From: Myxococcus flavus
GTDB taxonomy: Bacteria; Myxococcota; Myxococcia; Myxococcales; Myxococcaceae
Reading direction: 5' to 3'
NCBI RefSeq assembly: GCF_050038885.1
Contig: NZ_CP143624.1
Span: forward strand, 2,852,001-2,916,000
Length of the DNA: 64,000 nucleotides
The notes beneath the pieces were generated by a model, which had not been told where the DNA came from, ran no database searches, and was given only the letters and a program-made list of their open reading frames with translations. Each line of letters begins with the position of its first letter. Positions within the stretch are counted from its first letter, which is position 1. Shown in pieces: positions 8,834-17,402 of this stretch. A program made the position numbers and the translations under genes.

Positions 8834-9014
8834 GCCACGCCTCCTCCGCCCCCATGAATGAACGCCGCCAGGCCCGGGGGCCTCCGCTCAAAGGCTGTGG
8901 CGTCCGCGTAGGATTGCAGCCCACCCCCGGGTTCCAGCCGTCAGCCAGCCGCCAGTCACTCTGGACGGGTGTTCGCTGGAGGAGCTTCCGGGCGGGCGCT
9001 CCGTCCACCACCCG

Positions 9015-9977
9015 TCATCCGAAGCGCCGGGCCCTGTCATGAGGCTCCCCGAGCGGCACCGTGGGCCCCAGCGGCACCACGCGCGTGGGGTTCACCGTCG
9101 TCTGGCTCCAGTAGTAGTGCAGCTTGATGTGGTCCAGCTGCGTCGTCTCGGTGAAGCCAGGCGTCTGGTAGAGGTCCTTCAGGTAGCCCCACAGGTTCGG
9201 ATAGTCCTGGATGCGCCGCAGGTTGCACTTGAAGTGGGCGTGGTACACGAGGTCGAAGCGCACCAGCGTGGTGTAGAGGCACACGTCGGCCTCGGTGAGC
9301 GTGGCGCCGCACAGGTAGCGCCGCGTGCCCAGCACCTGCTCCCAGACATCGAGCGCGGCGAACAGCTCGCGGCACGCGGCCTCGTAGGCCTCCTGGCTCG
9401 TCGCGAAGCCCGCGCGGTACACGCCGTTGTTGATGGACGGGTAGATGGCGTCCAGCGTGGCGTCCACCTGCGCGCGCAGGTGCGACGGCGCCAGCTGCAC
9501 GGACGCGTCCCCGTACGCGTCGAACTCGGTGTCCAGCATCCGCAGGAGCTCGCGCGACTCGTTGTTGACCACCGTCTCGCGCTGCCGGTCCCAGAGCAGC
9601 GGCACGGTGACGCGGCCGGTGTAGTCCGCGCGGGCCTTCACGTAGAGCTCGCGCAGGAAGCGGAAGCCGTAGAAGGGCTCCGGGTCCGAGCCCGGGTAGC
9701 CCTCGAAGGTCCACCCGTCGTCGCCCATGCGCGGGTCCACCACCGTGAGGCCGATGACGTCCTCCAGCTTCTTCAGCTTGCGGATGATGGCCACCCGGCT
9801 GGCCCACGGACACGCGTAGGAGATGTAGAGGTGATAGCGGCCCGGCTCGGCCGGGAAGCCGCTGGAGCCATCCGCCGTCACGCGCTCGCGGAACACGGTG
9901 GGCGGGCGCTCGAAGCGCCCCTTCGCGTCCGGCGCGTACCAGCCCGTGTGCCACCTGCCTTCAATCAGCTGCCCCAT
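9015..9977 (-). CDS. Glutathionyl-hydroquinone reductase (omega-GST type)
   Basis: 320 residues, close to E. coli YqjG (328). The catalytic motif YACPWA places the nucleophile at Cys56. Other family blocks are RYHLYISY near the start, VPLLWDRQ, and NNESRELLRML, where the NES segment binds glutathione. A C-terminal helical GST domain carries TLTEADVCLYTTLVRFD. The enzyme reduces glutathionyl-hydroquinones in the cytosol, a quinone detoxification role. GAGGAGG precedes the ATG. It stands alone, divergent from the OmpA-domain gene. Confidence 0.93.
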   Translation of the reverse strand: MGQLIEGRWHTGWYAPDAKGRFERPPTVFRERVTADGSSGFPAEPGRYHLYISYACPWASRVAIIRKLKKLEDVIGLTVVDPRMGDDGWTFEGYPGSDPEPFYGFRFLRELYVKARADYTGRVTVPLLWDRQRETVVNNESRELLRMLDTEFDAYGDASVQLAPSHLRAQVDATLDAIYPSINNGVYRAGFATSQEAYEAACRELFAALDVWEQVLGTRRYLCGATLTEADVCLYTTLVRFDLVYHAHFKCNLRRIQDYPNLWGYLKDLYQTPGFTETTQLDHIKLHYYWSQTTVNPTRVVPLGPTVPLGEPHDRARRFG

Positions 9978-10229
9978 CCGCGCGCCTCCTCACGTGTCAC
10001 GTGCAACCTGTCCATCCCCGCCGCCTGGTGCAGCGCGCCCAGGCGCGCGTTCCGCTCGGAGGCCGGGGGCCGAGCGACGCGGCGTGCGGAGCGCCCGGCC
10101 TTCTTCTGACACCGCTGCAACCTTGCACCGCCAGACACCTGCGCGCACCGGGGCGCCTTGAGGCACACCCAGCCCGTCTCGCTACGGTGACGCCCCTTCC
10201 CCCTGCAGTCCCCTCTCGGAGGTCGCGAC

Positions 10230-11117
10230 ATGACGGAGTCCACGCACCACGGCAACGCTCAGCACGGACGGCCCTGGGTGCCCTGGCTGGTGACGGCGCT
10301 GGTGGTGCTGATGTCGGGCGGCGTGCTGTTCCTCGCGCACCGTGGCACGAGCCAGGCCGAGGCCCTGGCGGAGCAGTCCCGCCAGGCGGCCGTGGACGCG
10401 GCCACGCGCGCGCGGGACGCGGAGTCCGCGCGGCTGATGCTGGAGCAGAAGCTGGCGGCGCTGGAGGCCGAGCGCGCGCAGCTCGCCACGGAGAAGGACC
10501 AGCTCAGCACGGAGAAGGCGCAGCTCAGCCAGACGGTGCAGGAGCAGGAGGCGGAGCTGGCCAAGCTGAAGGCCACCTACGAGGACCTGGAGGACAAGAT
10601 GAAGGCGGAGATTGCCGAGGGCGCCATCCGCCTGTCCCAGGCCGAGGGCCGCATCCAGGTGGACCTGGTGGACAAGGTGCTCTTCGACTCCGGCGACGCG
10701 AGCATCAGCGCGCGCGGCCAGGAGGTGCTGACGCGGCTGGGCAGCGTGCTGTCGAAGGTGGAGGACAAGTCCATCCAGGTGTCGGGCCACACGGATGACT
10801 CGCCGCCGACGCCGAAGCTGCAGGCCACCTTCCCCTCCAACTGGGAGCTGTCGGTGGCGCGCGCGGTGAACGTGGTGCGCTTCCTCCAGGAGACTGGCGG
10901 CGTGCCCGCGCGGCGCCTGGTGGCGGCGGGCTACGGCCAGATGCGGCCGGTGGCCAGCAACGCCACCCCGCTGGGCCGCGCGCGCAACCGGCGCATCGAG
11001 GTGCTGCTCATGCCGGACCTGCCCTCCAAGCGCACGCCGGCGGCGGCGGTGCAGCGCGCGCTCGCGGGCACCGCCACGCCCAAGGGCCAGGCGAAGCCCG
11101 CGCGCGGCACGAAGTAG
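10230..11117 (+). CDS. OmpA-domain protein with membrane anchor and coiled coil
   Basis: 295 residues. One membrane segment (about 17-36) is followed by a long coiled coil (about 40-130, with repeated LxTEKxQL) and a C-terminal OmpA/MotB-type peptidoglycan-binding domain (about 140-265). Conserved blocks are VLFDSGDASI, VSGHTDD, SVARAVNVVRFL and RARNRRIEVLL. The protein probably spans the periplasm from inner membrane to cell wall. No MotA/TolQ-type channel gene is adjacent; the only one in this window is at 60629. A basic tail follows the domain. GGAGG lies seven bases before the ATG. Confidence 0.88.
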   Translation: MTESTHHGNAQHGRPWVPWLVTALVVLMSGGVLFLAHRGTSQAEALAEQSRQAAVDAATRARDAESARLMLEQKLAALEAERAQLATEKDQLSTEKAQLSQTVQEQEAELAKLKATYEDLEDKMKAEIAEGAIRLSQAEGRIQVDLVDKVLFDSGDASISARGQEVLTRLGSVLSKVEDKSIQVSGHTDDSPPTPKLQATFPSNWELSVARAVNVVRFLQETGGVPARRLVAAGYGQMRPVASNATPLGRARNRRIEVLLMPDLPSKRTPAAAVQRALAGTATPKGQAKPARGTK

Positions 11118-11122
11118 CCTGA

Positions 11123-11145
11123 CGCGCCCACCGCGCGTGGGCGCG
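11123..11145. terminator. Bidirectional terminator
   Basis: CGCGCCCAC (11123-11131) pairs perfectly with GTGGGCGCG (11137-11145) across a five-base loop, between convergent genes ending at 11117 and 11153. Confidence 0.7.
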
Positions 11146-11152
11146 CCGCGGG

Positions 11153-11677
11153 CTACTGCTTCTTCACCGACTCCAGCAGCTTGCGGAAGGACTTCTCCGA
11201 AGCGGCCACCGTCTTCTCCGGGCCCGTCAGCTTGAAGAAGACGGCGCCCTGGGCGCCCTCGACGATGGCGCCCAGCAGCCGGTAGCCCGGCTTGGGCGTG
11301 GAGGGGCCCATCATCGGCCCGCCGCCCGTGTACGTGCCCTTCACGTCCACCATCGTCAGCGGCATGCCGTTGACCTTCTCCGTCTTCGTCTTCGCCTCCT
11401 TCGTGATGGGCTTGCCGTCCGCCGTCTGGAACTGGCCCACCCAGCGCTTCACGTTCGCGTCCACGGCGCCGCCCTGCCCCTGGCCGAAGTAGAAGACGGC
11501 CAGCTCGGCGCCCTCCGTGTCGCCCTTCGCCGCGGGAATCTTGTACGTCGCCGCGCGCATCGGCCGGGGCCCCTGCACCGCCCACTCCGTCGGCGCCGTC
11601 CACGTCAGGCCCCCCGCGTCCTCCGCCTGCGCCACCATCGCCACTGCAGCCACCAGCACACCCAAGAGTCGGTTCAT
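11153..11677 (-). CDS. Small exported protein of unknown function
   Basis: 174 residues. A signal peptide (LLGVLVAAVAMVAQA) is followed by EDAGGLTW. The mature domain has blocks WTAPTEW, MRAATYKIPA, ELAVFYFGQGQGG and YRLLGAIVEGAQGAVFFKLTGP. These resemble periplasmic domains that recur in myxobacteria and planctomycetes without an assigned role. There is no lipobox and no membrane segment after cleavage. It is divergent from the VolA-like gene, and the 243-base gap holds a 31-bp direct repeat. Confidence 0.75.
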   Translation of the reverse strand: MNRLLGVLVAAVAMVAQAEDAGGLTWTAPTEWAVQGPRPMRAATYKIPAAKGDTEGAELAVFYFGQGQGGAVDANVKRWVGQFQTADGKPITKEAKTKTEKVNGMPLTMVDVKGTYTGGGPMMGPSTPKPGYRLLGAIVEGAQGAVFFKLTGPEKTVAASEKSFRKLLESVKKQ

Positions 11678-11702
11678 GGTCCGGAACGTAACCGACCCGG
11701 GC

Positions 11703-11785
11703 CCGCTGCGCAGCGTGTCAAAGACAGACCGTCACAGCTGAACACACCGGGCCGCCGCTGCGCGGCGTGTCAAAGACAGACGGTC
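11703..11785. repeat. Two 31-bp direct repeats in a divergent promoter region
   Basis: The unit at 11703-11733 recurs at 11755-11785 with 29 of 31 bases identical; the shared core is GCGTGTCAAAGACAGAC. Start-to-start spacing is 52 bases, about five helical turns, which would place bound proteins on the same DNA face. It lies between the small exported gene and the lipase/fadL-like pair, suggesting a regulator-binding array. Confidence 0.6.
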
Positions 11786-11920
11786 GCCCAACCCCGCACG
11801 CAAAGGCCTGACTGACACAACGCGTCAAGTCCCTTGGCTTCCTGCCAACCCATGGACGTGGTAGGCCACGTACGTTTCCAGTCCAGCCATCCCAACCCGG
11901 ACTTGGAGGGGGTTGTACCC

Positions 11921-14914
11921 ATGAGAAAGGTGTTGTTCCTCGGGGCATTCGCCCTGGGCGCTTCGGCATGTGCTCCCGACATCGCCCAGGACCCACCGCG
12001 GAGCCCTGAAGACTCGGTCGTCGCGGAGTTCGACCCCACCGGGTCTCCGCCCGTCGTCCCGTCACCCAACGACCTGGCCATCGTCAACGGCGTGGTCAAC
12101 GCGCCCATCAACCCCCAGGCCTCGGCGGCGGAGCAGGAGTTCACGCGCGACTACGTGAACACGCTCAACGGCTTCCCCACGACTGTCACGGTGACGACGC
12201 GCATCCGGGACCTGAACCCGGACACGGTCAACGAGAACACCGTCAAGCTCATCGACGCGTATGCGGGGACGCCGCTGGCGAAGCCGGCGACGCCCAGCGC
12301 CATCCGGTACAACGAAGAGACCGACCTCATCACCATCCTCCCGCCGCAGCCCGCCGGCTGGCCCAAGGGCGGCCGCTACGCGGTGGCCATCCTCGGTGGT
12401 GAGAACGGCGTGAAGACGACGGCCGGCAAGCCGGTCATCCCGTCCGCCACGTGGGCCTTCGCCAGCTCCACCGAGCCCCTGGTCACCTGCGACGACCTGA
12501 CGGCGCCCGACTGCCAGACGGCCACCGAGCTCATCCCCTCCACGGAGACGGACCCCGCTGCGCGCCTGGCGGACCAGACGAGGAGCGCCCTCCAGCTGGA
12601 GCAGCTGCGCCGCGGCTACGCGCCCCTCCTGAACCTGGTGGCCGAGCAGTTCAGCGTGAAGCGCGAGGACATCGTCCTCCTGTGGACCTTCACCATCATG
12701 GACCACCCGGAGGCCACCTTCGACCCGGCCGGCAGCGTCATCCCCTTCCCCAACGACCTGCTGCGCGTGCCGGCCACCGAGACGACCCCGGCCCACCTGA
12801 ACCTGCCGGTTCCTCCCGGAGAGGGCCCCGCCCAGAGCCTCATCGCGGGCCTCAACACGCTGGACGGCTGGTCCACCACCGCGCCCATCGTGTCGGAGAA
12901 CAGCCCCACCCGCGGTCCCATCGACCAGGGCTCCAAGCTGCACGACGCCACCATCCGCCTGAAGGTGGGCTTCGACCCGGACCCGGAGGGCACGCCGGCT
13001 GACCAGAAGACCAACCTGCGCTTCATCAAGCTCACCAACCGGGACTCGGGCACCGAGCCGCGGGTGAAGATGTGCTTCAACTGCGAGCCCGTGGTCGAGG
13101 GCGTGACGCCCGTGGAGGGCACGCCGCAGCAGCTGCAGATCGTCCCCGAGGTGCCGCTGGACGAGGGCACCCAGTACGCCGTGGTCATGCTGCGCGGCAT
13201 GAAGGACGAGGACGGCCGCACCGTGGCGCCCAACGCCATCCAGGCGCTGATGCGCATGGCCAACCCGCTGGTGGACGCCAATGGCAAGAGCCAGGTGGCC
13301 GCCGTGACGGACGAGCAGGCCGCCCAGCTGGAGCCGGCCCGCCAGGGCCTGAAGCCGCTGTTCGACGCCCTGGAGGCCGGCGGCATCCCGCGCAAGGACA
13401 TCAGCCTCGCCTGGGCCTTCACCACGCAGAGCACGCGCTCCATCCTCGAGCGGCTGAACGAGGCGCCCACGGCGGTGCCGGCCGACCCCGTCTACCTGGT
13501 GGACCAGACGGACGCCATCAAGGGCACGATGGAGGCCCTGACGCTCGACACCGGCGCGGTGGGCCATGTCTTCATCGGCGCCTACCACACGCCCTACCTC
13601 CTGGATGACGTGCAGGGCACGCTCAACCGCGCCCAGCCGCGCATCGACCGCGTTCCCTTCATGCTCTTCACGCCGGCCGGGGCCGCGCCCGCCGAGGGCT
13701 ACCCGGTGGTCGTCTTCGGCCACGGGCTGACGGGCAACCGCACCAACGTCATGACGGTGGCCAACAACTTCAACGCGGCGGGCTATGCCGTGGCGGCCAT
13801 CGACACCGTCTTCCACGGTGAGCGCGCCAGCTGCGCGGGCGTCAGCGAGGCGTCCCCCATCTTCGTCGACGAGGACCGCAACGGCACCCCCGAGTTCTAC
13901 GCCACCACGCCGGACGCGGCCTGCGAGACCGGCTCCACCTGCGACGTGACGCCGGGCAGCGCCACCTACGGCCGCTGCGTGTCCAACACCCGTCCGGCCT
14001 GCAACGTGTCCCCCACGGCGCCCGTCCACGGCGACCTGTTCTGCTCGAGCCAGGGCCTGGGCCGCTGCCTGGCGGCGCCGGGCAGCGCCGAGGGCGTGTG
14101 CGAGGGCGGCGACTTCGCCCGCCCGGGTCCCAACCAGGCGCCGTACGCTTCCGCCTCCGGCTTCCTGAACCTGGTCAACCTGTTCGCCACGCGCGACAAC
14201 TTCCGCCACCACGTGGTGGACTTCGCGCAGTTCGTGCGCGCGCTCGACGCCGACAGCCTCAATGGCCGCCTGAACGCCATGGGCGCGGGCACCCTCAACA
14301 CCAGCCAGTTCCACTACGTGGGCCAGAGCCTGGGCGGCATCCAGGGCGCGCTGTCCGCGTCCGTGTCCCCCGTGGTGAGCCGCACCGCGCTCAACACCCC
14401 GGGCGGTGACCTGGTGGACATCCTGCTGACGGCCACGGACCCGACGTTCGTGCGCTACCGCACGGGCTTCTTCCAGACGCTGGCGGGCATCGGCCGCGCG
14501 CCGGGCACGCCGGAGTTCTACGAGTTCATCACCCTGGCGCGCACCATCCTGGACCCGGCCTCGCCCCGCAACTACGGCCGCTACCTGGAGAACGCGCCGT
14601 CGGCTCCCGCCAACCGCGAGGCCTTCATCCAGTACATCTCCGGGGACATGGTCATCCCCAACGCGGTGACCCAGGGGCTCATCGACGCGGCCAACCACCC
14701 GCTGGTCAACGCCTCCACGCCGCGCACCGTGCAGTCGTACATGGTGCCCGACGACACCCCGCTCCCCCTGGACGTGCGTCACGCCTTCTTCGGCATCGTG
14801 GACCCGTCGCTGGACCCGAACTCCACGACCAGCCGCGTCCTCAAGGCCGTGCGTGACGAGGCCCAGAACCAGGTCATCCAGTTCCTGAACACGGGCACCG
14901 CGCCCTCCCCGTAA
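11921..14914 (+). CDS. VolA-like surface lipase/phospholipase lipoprotein
   Basis: 997 residues. The ATG at 11921 has GGAGGGG nine bases upstream and begins a lipoprotein signal (LGASA, then lipid-anchored Cys17). An N-terminal region with repeated Ig-like features (FDPTGSPPVVPSPNDL recurs as FDPAGSVIPFPNDLL) leads to an alpha/beta-hydrolase domain. That domain has the oxyanion strand VVVFGHGLTGN and nucleophile elbow GQSLGG at Ser803. This matches bacterial virulence-factor lipases such as Vibrio VolA, a surface lysophospholipase. A Cys-rich insertion (about 655-730) precedes the elbow. The FadL-type gene follows with stop and ATG overlapping in TAATG, the same pairing as volA-fadL in Vibrio. 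The likely role is cleaving external phospholipids to free fatty acids. Confidence 0.8.
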   Translation: MRKVLFLGAFALGASACAPDIAQDPPRSPEDSVVAEFDPTGSPPVVPSPNDLAIVNGVVNAPINPQASAAEQEFTRDYVNTLNGFPTTVTVTTRIRDLNPDTVNENTVKLIDAYAGTPLAKPATPSAIRYNEETDLITILPPQPAGWPKGGRYAVAILGGENGVKTTAGKPVIPSATWAFASSTEPLVTCDDLTAPDCQTATELIPSTETDPAARLADQTRSALQLEQLRRGYAPLLNLVAEQFSVKREDIVLLWTFTIMDHPEATFDPAGSVIPFPNDLLRVPATETTPAHLNLPVPPGEGPAQSLIAGLNTLDGWSTTAPIVSENSPTRGPIDQGSKLHDATIRLKVGFDPDPEGTPADQKTNLRFIKLTNRDSGTEPRVKMCFNCEPVVEGVTPVEGTPQQLQIVPEVPLDEGTQYAVVMLRGMKDEDGRTVAPNAIQALMRMANPLVDANGKSQVAAVTDEQAAQLEPARQGLKPLFDALEAGGIPRKDISLAWAFTTQSTRSILERLNEAPTAVPADPVYLVDQTDAIKGTMEALTLDTGAVGHVFIGAYHTPYLLDDVQGTLNRAQPRIDRVPFMLFTPAGAAPAEGYPVVVFGHGLTGNRTNVMTVANNFNAAGYAVAAIDTVFHGERASCAGVSEASPIFVDEDRNGTPEFYATTPDAACETGSTCDVTPGSATYGRCVSNTRPACNVSPTAPVHGDLFCSSQGLGRCLAAPGSAEGVCEGGDFARPGPNQAPYASASGFLNLVNLFATRDNFRHHVVDFAQFVRALDADSLNGRLNAMGAGTLNTSQFHYVGQSLGGIQGALSASVSPVVSRTALNTPGGDLVDILLTATDPTFVRYRTGFFQTLAGIGRAPGTPEFYEFITLARTILDPASPRNYGRYLENAPSAPANREAFIQYISGDMVIPNAVTQGLIDAANHPLVNASTPRTVQSYMVPDDTPLPLDVRHAFFGIVDPSLDPNSTTSRVLKAVRDEAQNQVIQFLNTGTAPSP

Positions 14915-14940
14915 TGGCCACCCGAGAGAGAACGAACACC

Positions 14941-16134
14941 ATGAAGAAGACACTCTCCCTCATCACGATGCTCGCCGCCGGGGCCTCCCAGGCCGCGGGC
15001 TTCCAGGTGAACACGCAGAGCGCCCGCTCCACGGGCATGGCCAACGCGGCGGCGGCGTGGCTGGACGACTCGTCCGCCATCTACTCCAACGCGGCCAACA
15101 TCCTGGGCGTGAAGAAGCTGGACATCACCGCCGGCGGCACCGGCATCCTGCCCAGCCTGCAGTTCACGCCGACGGACGGCACGGTCCAGGGACAGAAGAC
15201 GACGCTGTCTCCGCCGCCGCACGTGTTCGCCGTGTACAAGCCCACGGACTCGCTGGCGGTCGGTGTGGGCTTCTACACGCCGTTCGGCGCGAGCAGCCGC
15301 TGGGAAGACGGCTTCGTGGGCCGCTTCCGCGCCCAGGAGTCCGCGCTGTCCATCTACAACATCAACCCCACGGTGGCGTACCAGGTCCACGAGCGCTTCC
15401 GCCTGGGCGCGGGCGTCAACATCACCCGCGGCACGCTGGAGCTGAAGCGCGCGCTGGGCTTCGTCACCAGCGAGGGCCAGGTGCACCTGGGCGGCGCGGG
15501 CTGGGGCTTCGGCTTCAACGCCGGCGCCCAGGCCGTGGTGGTGCCCAAGCTGGTGACGGTGGGCGTGCAGTACCGCAGCGCCATCAGCATGACGTTCAAG
15601 GGCGACGCGGACTTCCAGAACGTGCCGCCGGCCTTCCAGGGGCGCCTGCCGGACACCCGCGTGGAGGGTGACGTCAAGCTGCCGCAGTCGGTGGTGGCAG
15701 GAATCGCCGTCACGCCGCTGGAGCGCCTGACGCTGGCGTTCGACGCCAACTGGGTGGGCTGGTCCAGCTTCCCGGAGCTCGCCATCGAGTTCCCGGACAA
15801 CCCGGCCATCAACAACCCGCTGCCCAAGAACTGGCGCTCGACGTGGAACTTCCACCTCGGCGGTGAGTACGGCATCACGGACGCGCTGCAGGTGCGCGCG
15901 GGCGTGCTGTGGGACCCGGCGCCCAGCCCGGATGACACGCTGACGCCGGACCTGCCGGACGCGGACCGCCTGGGCCTGTCGGCGGGCGTGGGCTACAGCT
16001 TCGGCGCGCTGCGCGTCGACGCCGCCTACCAGTTCGTCAACCTGTTCGACAAGGACAGCACCGCGCCGGGCATGCCGGGCACGTACAACGGCACGGCCCA
16101 GGTGTTTGGCCTGACGCTCGGCTACTCCATGTAG
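14941..16134 (+). CDS. FadL/OmpP1-family outer-membrane fatty acid transporter
   Basis: 397 residues from the ATG at 14941, which gives a clean signal peptide (KKTLSLITMLAAGASQA, then AGFQ). An ATG at 14914 that overlaps the lipase stop would add nine residues and cannot be excluded. The N-terminal plug motif QSARSTGMANAAAAWLDD and SAIYSNAANI, then GVGFYTPFG, are FadL landmarks; the rest alternates like a 14-strand barrel and ends LGYSM. FadL proteins pass long-chain fatty acids and other hydrophobic compounds across the outer membrane. Coupling to the upstream lipase suggests uptake of its products. Confidence 0.9.
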   Translation: MKKTLSLITMLAAGASQAAGFQVNTQSARSTGMANAAAAWLDDSSAIYSNAANILGVKKLDITAGGTGILPSLQFTPTDGTVQGQKTTLSPPPHVFAVYKPTDSLAVGVGFYTPFGASSRWEDGFVGRFRAQESALSIYNINPTVAYQVHERFRLGAGVNITRGTLELKRALGFVTSEGQVHLGGAGWGFGFNAGAQAVVVPKLVTVGVQYRSAISMTFKGDADFQNVPPAFQGRLPDTRVEGDVKLPQSVVAGIAVTPLERLTLAFDANWVGWSSFPELAIEFPDNPAINNPLPKNWRSTWNFHLGGEYGITDALQVRAGVLWDPAPSPDDTLTPDLPDADRLGLSAGVGYSFGALRVDAAYQFVNLFDKDSTAPGMPGTYNGTAQVFGLTLGYSM

Positions 16135-16160
16135 TCTTCCGGCACGTCCGGACCTCACCG

Positions 16161-16190
16161 CGCCCGGGTCTCCCCACGGAGGCCCGGGCG
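16161..16190. terminator. Strong terminator after the fadL-like gene
   Basis: A thirteen-base-pair stem (16161-16173 with 16178-16190, one G-T pair) has a four-base loop and is followed by TCGTGTTTCC. It ends the lipase/transporter operon and may also serve the convergent aldo/keto reductase gene. Confidence 0.85.
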
Positions 16191-16225
16191 TCGTGTTTCC
16201 AGCGGTCCGCGCCCGGGCCGCGCGC

Positions 16226-17272
16226 TCAGTCCACCTTCGTGGGGAACGGATTGCGCTCCGCGAAGCCGCGCTGGTGCCAGTACGGATAGGTCGGCGTCAC
16301 GGCGCTGGCCGCGTCGAGCCGCGCCACCTGCTCGGCGGAGAGGTTCCACCCCACCGCGCCCAGGTTCTGCCGCAGCTGCTCCTCGTTGCGCGCGCCGATG
16401 ATGATGGTGGACACGGACGGACGCTGGAGCAGCCAGTTGATGGCAATCTGCGGGAGCGTCTTCCCCGTCTCCTCGGCGACGACGTCGAGCGCGTCCACCA
16501 CGCGGAAGAGGTACTCCTCGGAGAGGGGCGGCGCGCCCTGGGCGTTGAACGAGGCCTCCATGCGGGAGCCCTCGGGGCGCGGCTGCCCACGGCGGAACTT
16601 CCCCGTCAGCCGGGCCCAGCCCAGCGGGCTCCACACCACGGTGCCCACCTTCTGGTCCAGCGCCAGCGGCATCAGCTCCCACTCGTACTCGCGGCTCACG
16701 AGCGAGTAGTAGGCCTGGTGCGCCACGTGCCGCGCGAGGCCGTACTTCTCCGAGGTGGCGAGCGACTTCATCAGGTGCCAGCCCGAGAAGTTGGACGCGC
16801 CGATGTAGCGAATCTTGCCGGCGCGCACGAGGTCGTCGAGCGCCCGCAGCGCCTCCTCGACTGGCGTGAGCGCATCGAAGCTGTGGAGCTGGTACAGGTC
16901 GATGTAGTCCGTGCCCAGCCGCTTCAGGCTGGCCTCCACCGCGCGGATGAGGTGGAAGCGCGAGGAGCCCACGTCGTTCGGCCCATCCCCCGAGCGGAAG
17001 CTGCCCTTCGTGGAGATGATGACCTTGTCCCGGCGACCGGCAACGGCCTTGCCGAGAATCTCCTCCGCCAGGCCCTTCGAGTAGCCGTCCGCGCTGTCGA
17101 ACATGTTCAGCCCGGCGTCCAGGCAGATGTCCACCAGTCGCGTGGCCTCCTCGACCCCGCTGCTGCCCCACGCCTTGAAGAAGTCCCCCCGGCCACCGAA
17201 CGTCCCCGTGCCGAGCGTCAATACCGGGACCCTGAAGCCAGAGCCGCCAAGCTGTCTGTATTCCATTCCCAT
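16226..17272 (-). CDS. Aldo/keto reductase
   Basis: 348 residues forming an NADPH-dependent (beta/alpha)8 barrel. The catalytic tetrad is intact: Asp59 and Tyr64 (FDSADGYSKG), Lys89 (IISTKG) and His130 (LYQLHSFD). IRYIGASNFSGW and SVSTIIIGARNEEQL are cofactor-binding segments typical of the family. Its substrate is probably a carbonyl compound, unknown here. AGGAGG lies seven bases before the ATG. It is divergent from the MYXO-CTERM operon. Confidence 0.92.
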   Translation of the reverse strand: MGMEYRQLGGSGFRVPVLTLGTGTFGGRGDFFKAWGSSGVEEATRLVDICLDAGLNMFDSADGYSKGLAEEILGKAVAGRRDKVIISTKGSFRSGDGPNDVGSSRFHLIRAVEASLKRLGTDYIDLYQLHSFDALTPVEEALRALDDLVRAGKIRYIGASNFSGWHLMKSLATSEKYGLARHVAHQAYYSLVSREYEWELMPLALDQKVGTVVWSPLGWARLTGKFRRGQPRPEGSRMEASFNAQGAPPLSEEYLFRVVDALDVVAEETGKTLPQIAINWLLQRPSVSTIIIGARNEEQLRQNLGAVGWNLSAEQVARLDAASAVTPTYPYWHQRGFAERNPFPTKVD

Positions 17273-17402
17273 AGCGGGGCCTCCTGGTAACGAGGACGGC
17301 CAGGCTGCTCAATCGGAATGCGGGCCCGGGCCGCGAATTCCGCCGCTATGCTCGGACAGCGCGAACGTTAAGGGGGGGCCGGACGTTCCCGGGGTCCTTT
17401 GG

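Noticed and set aside
12062..14953. A 963-codon minus-strand open frame opposite the lipase gene
   Set aside because: Same G+C artefact; the plus strand has a ribosome site, lipobox and hydrolase motifs.
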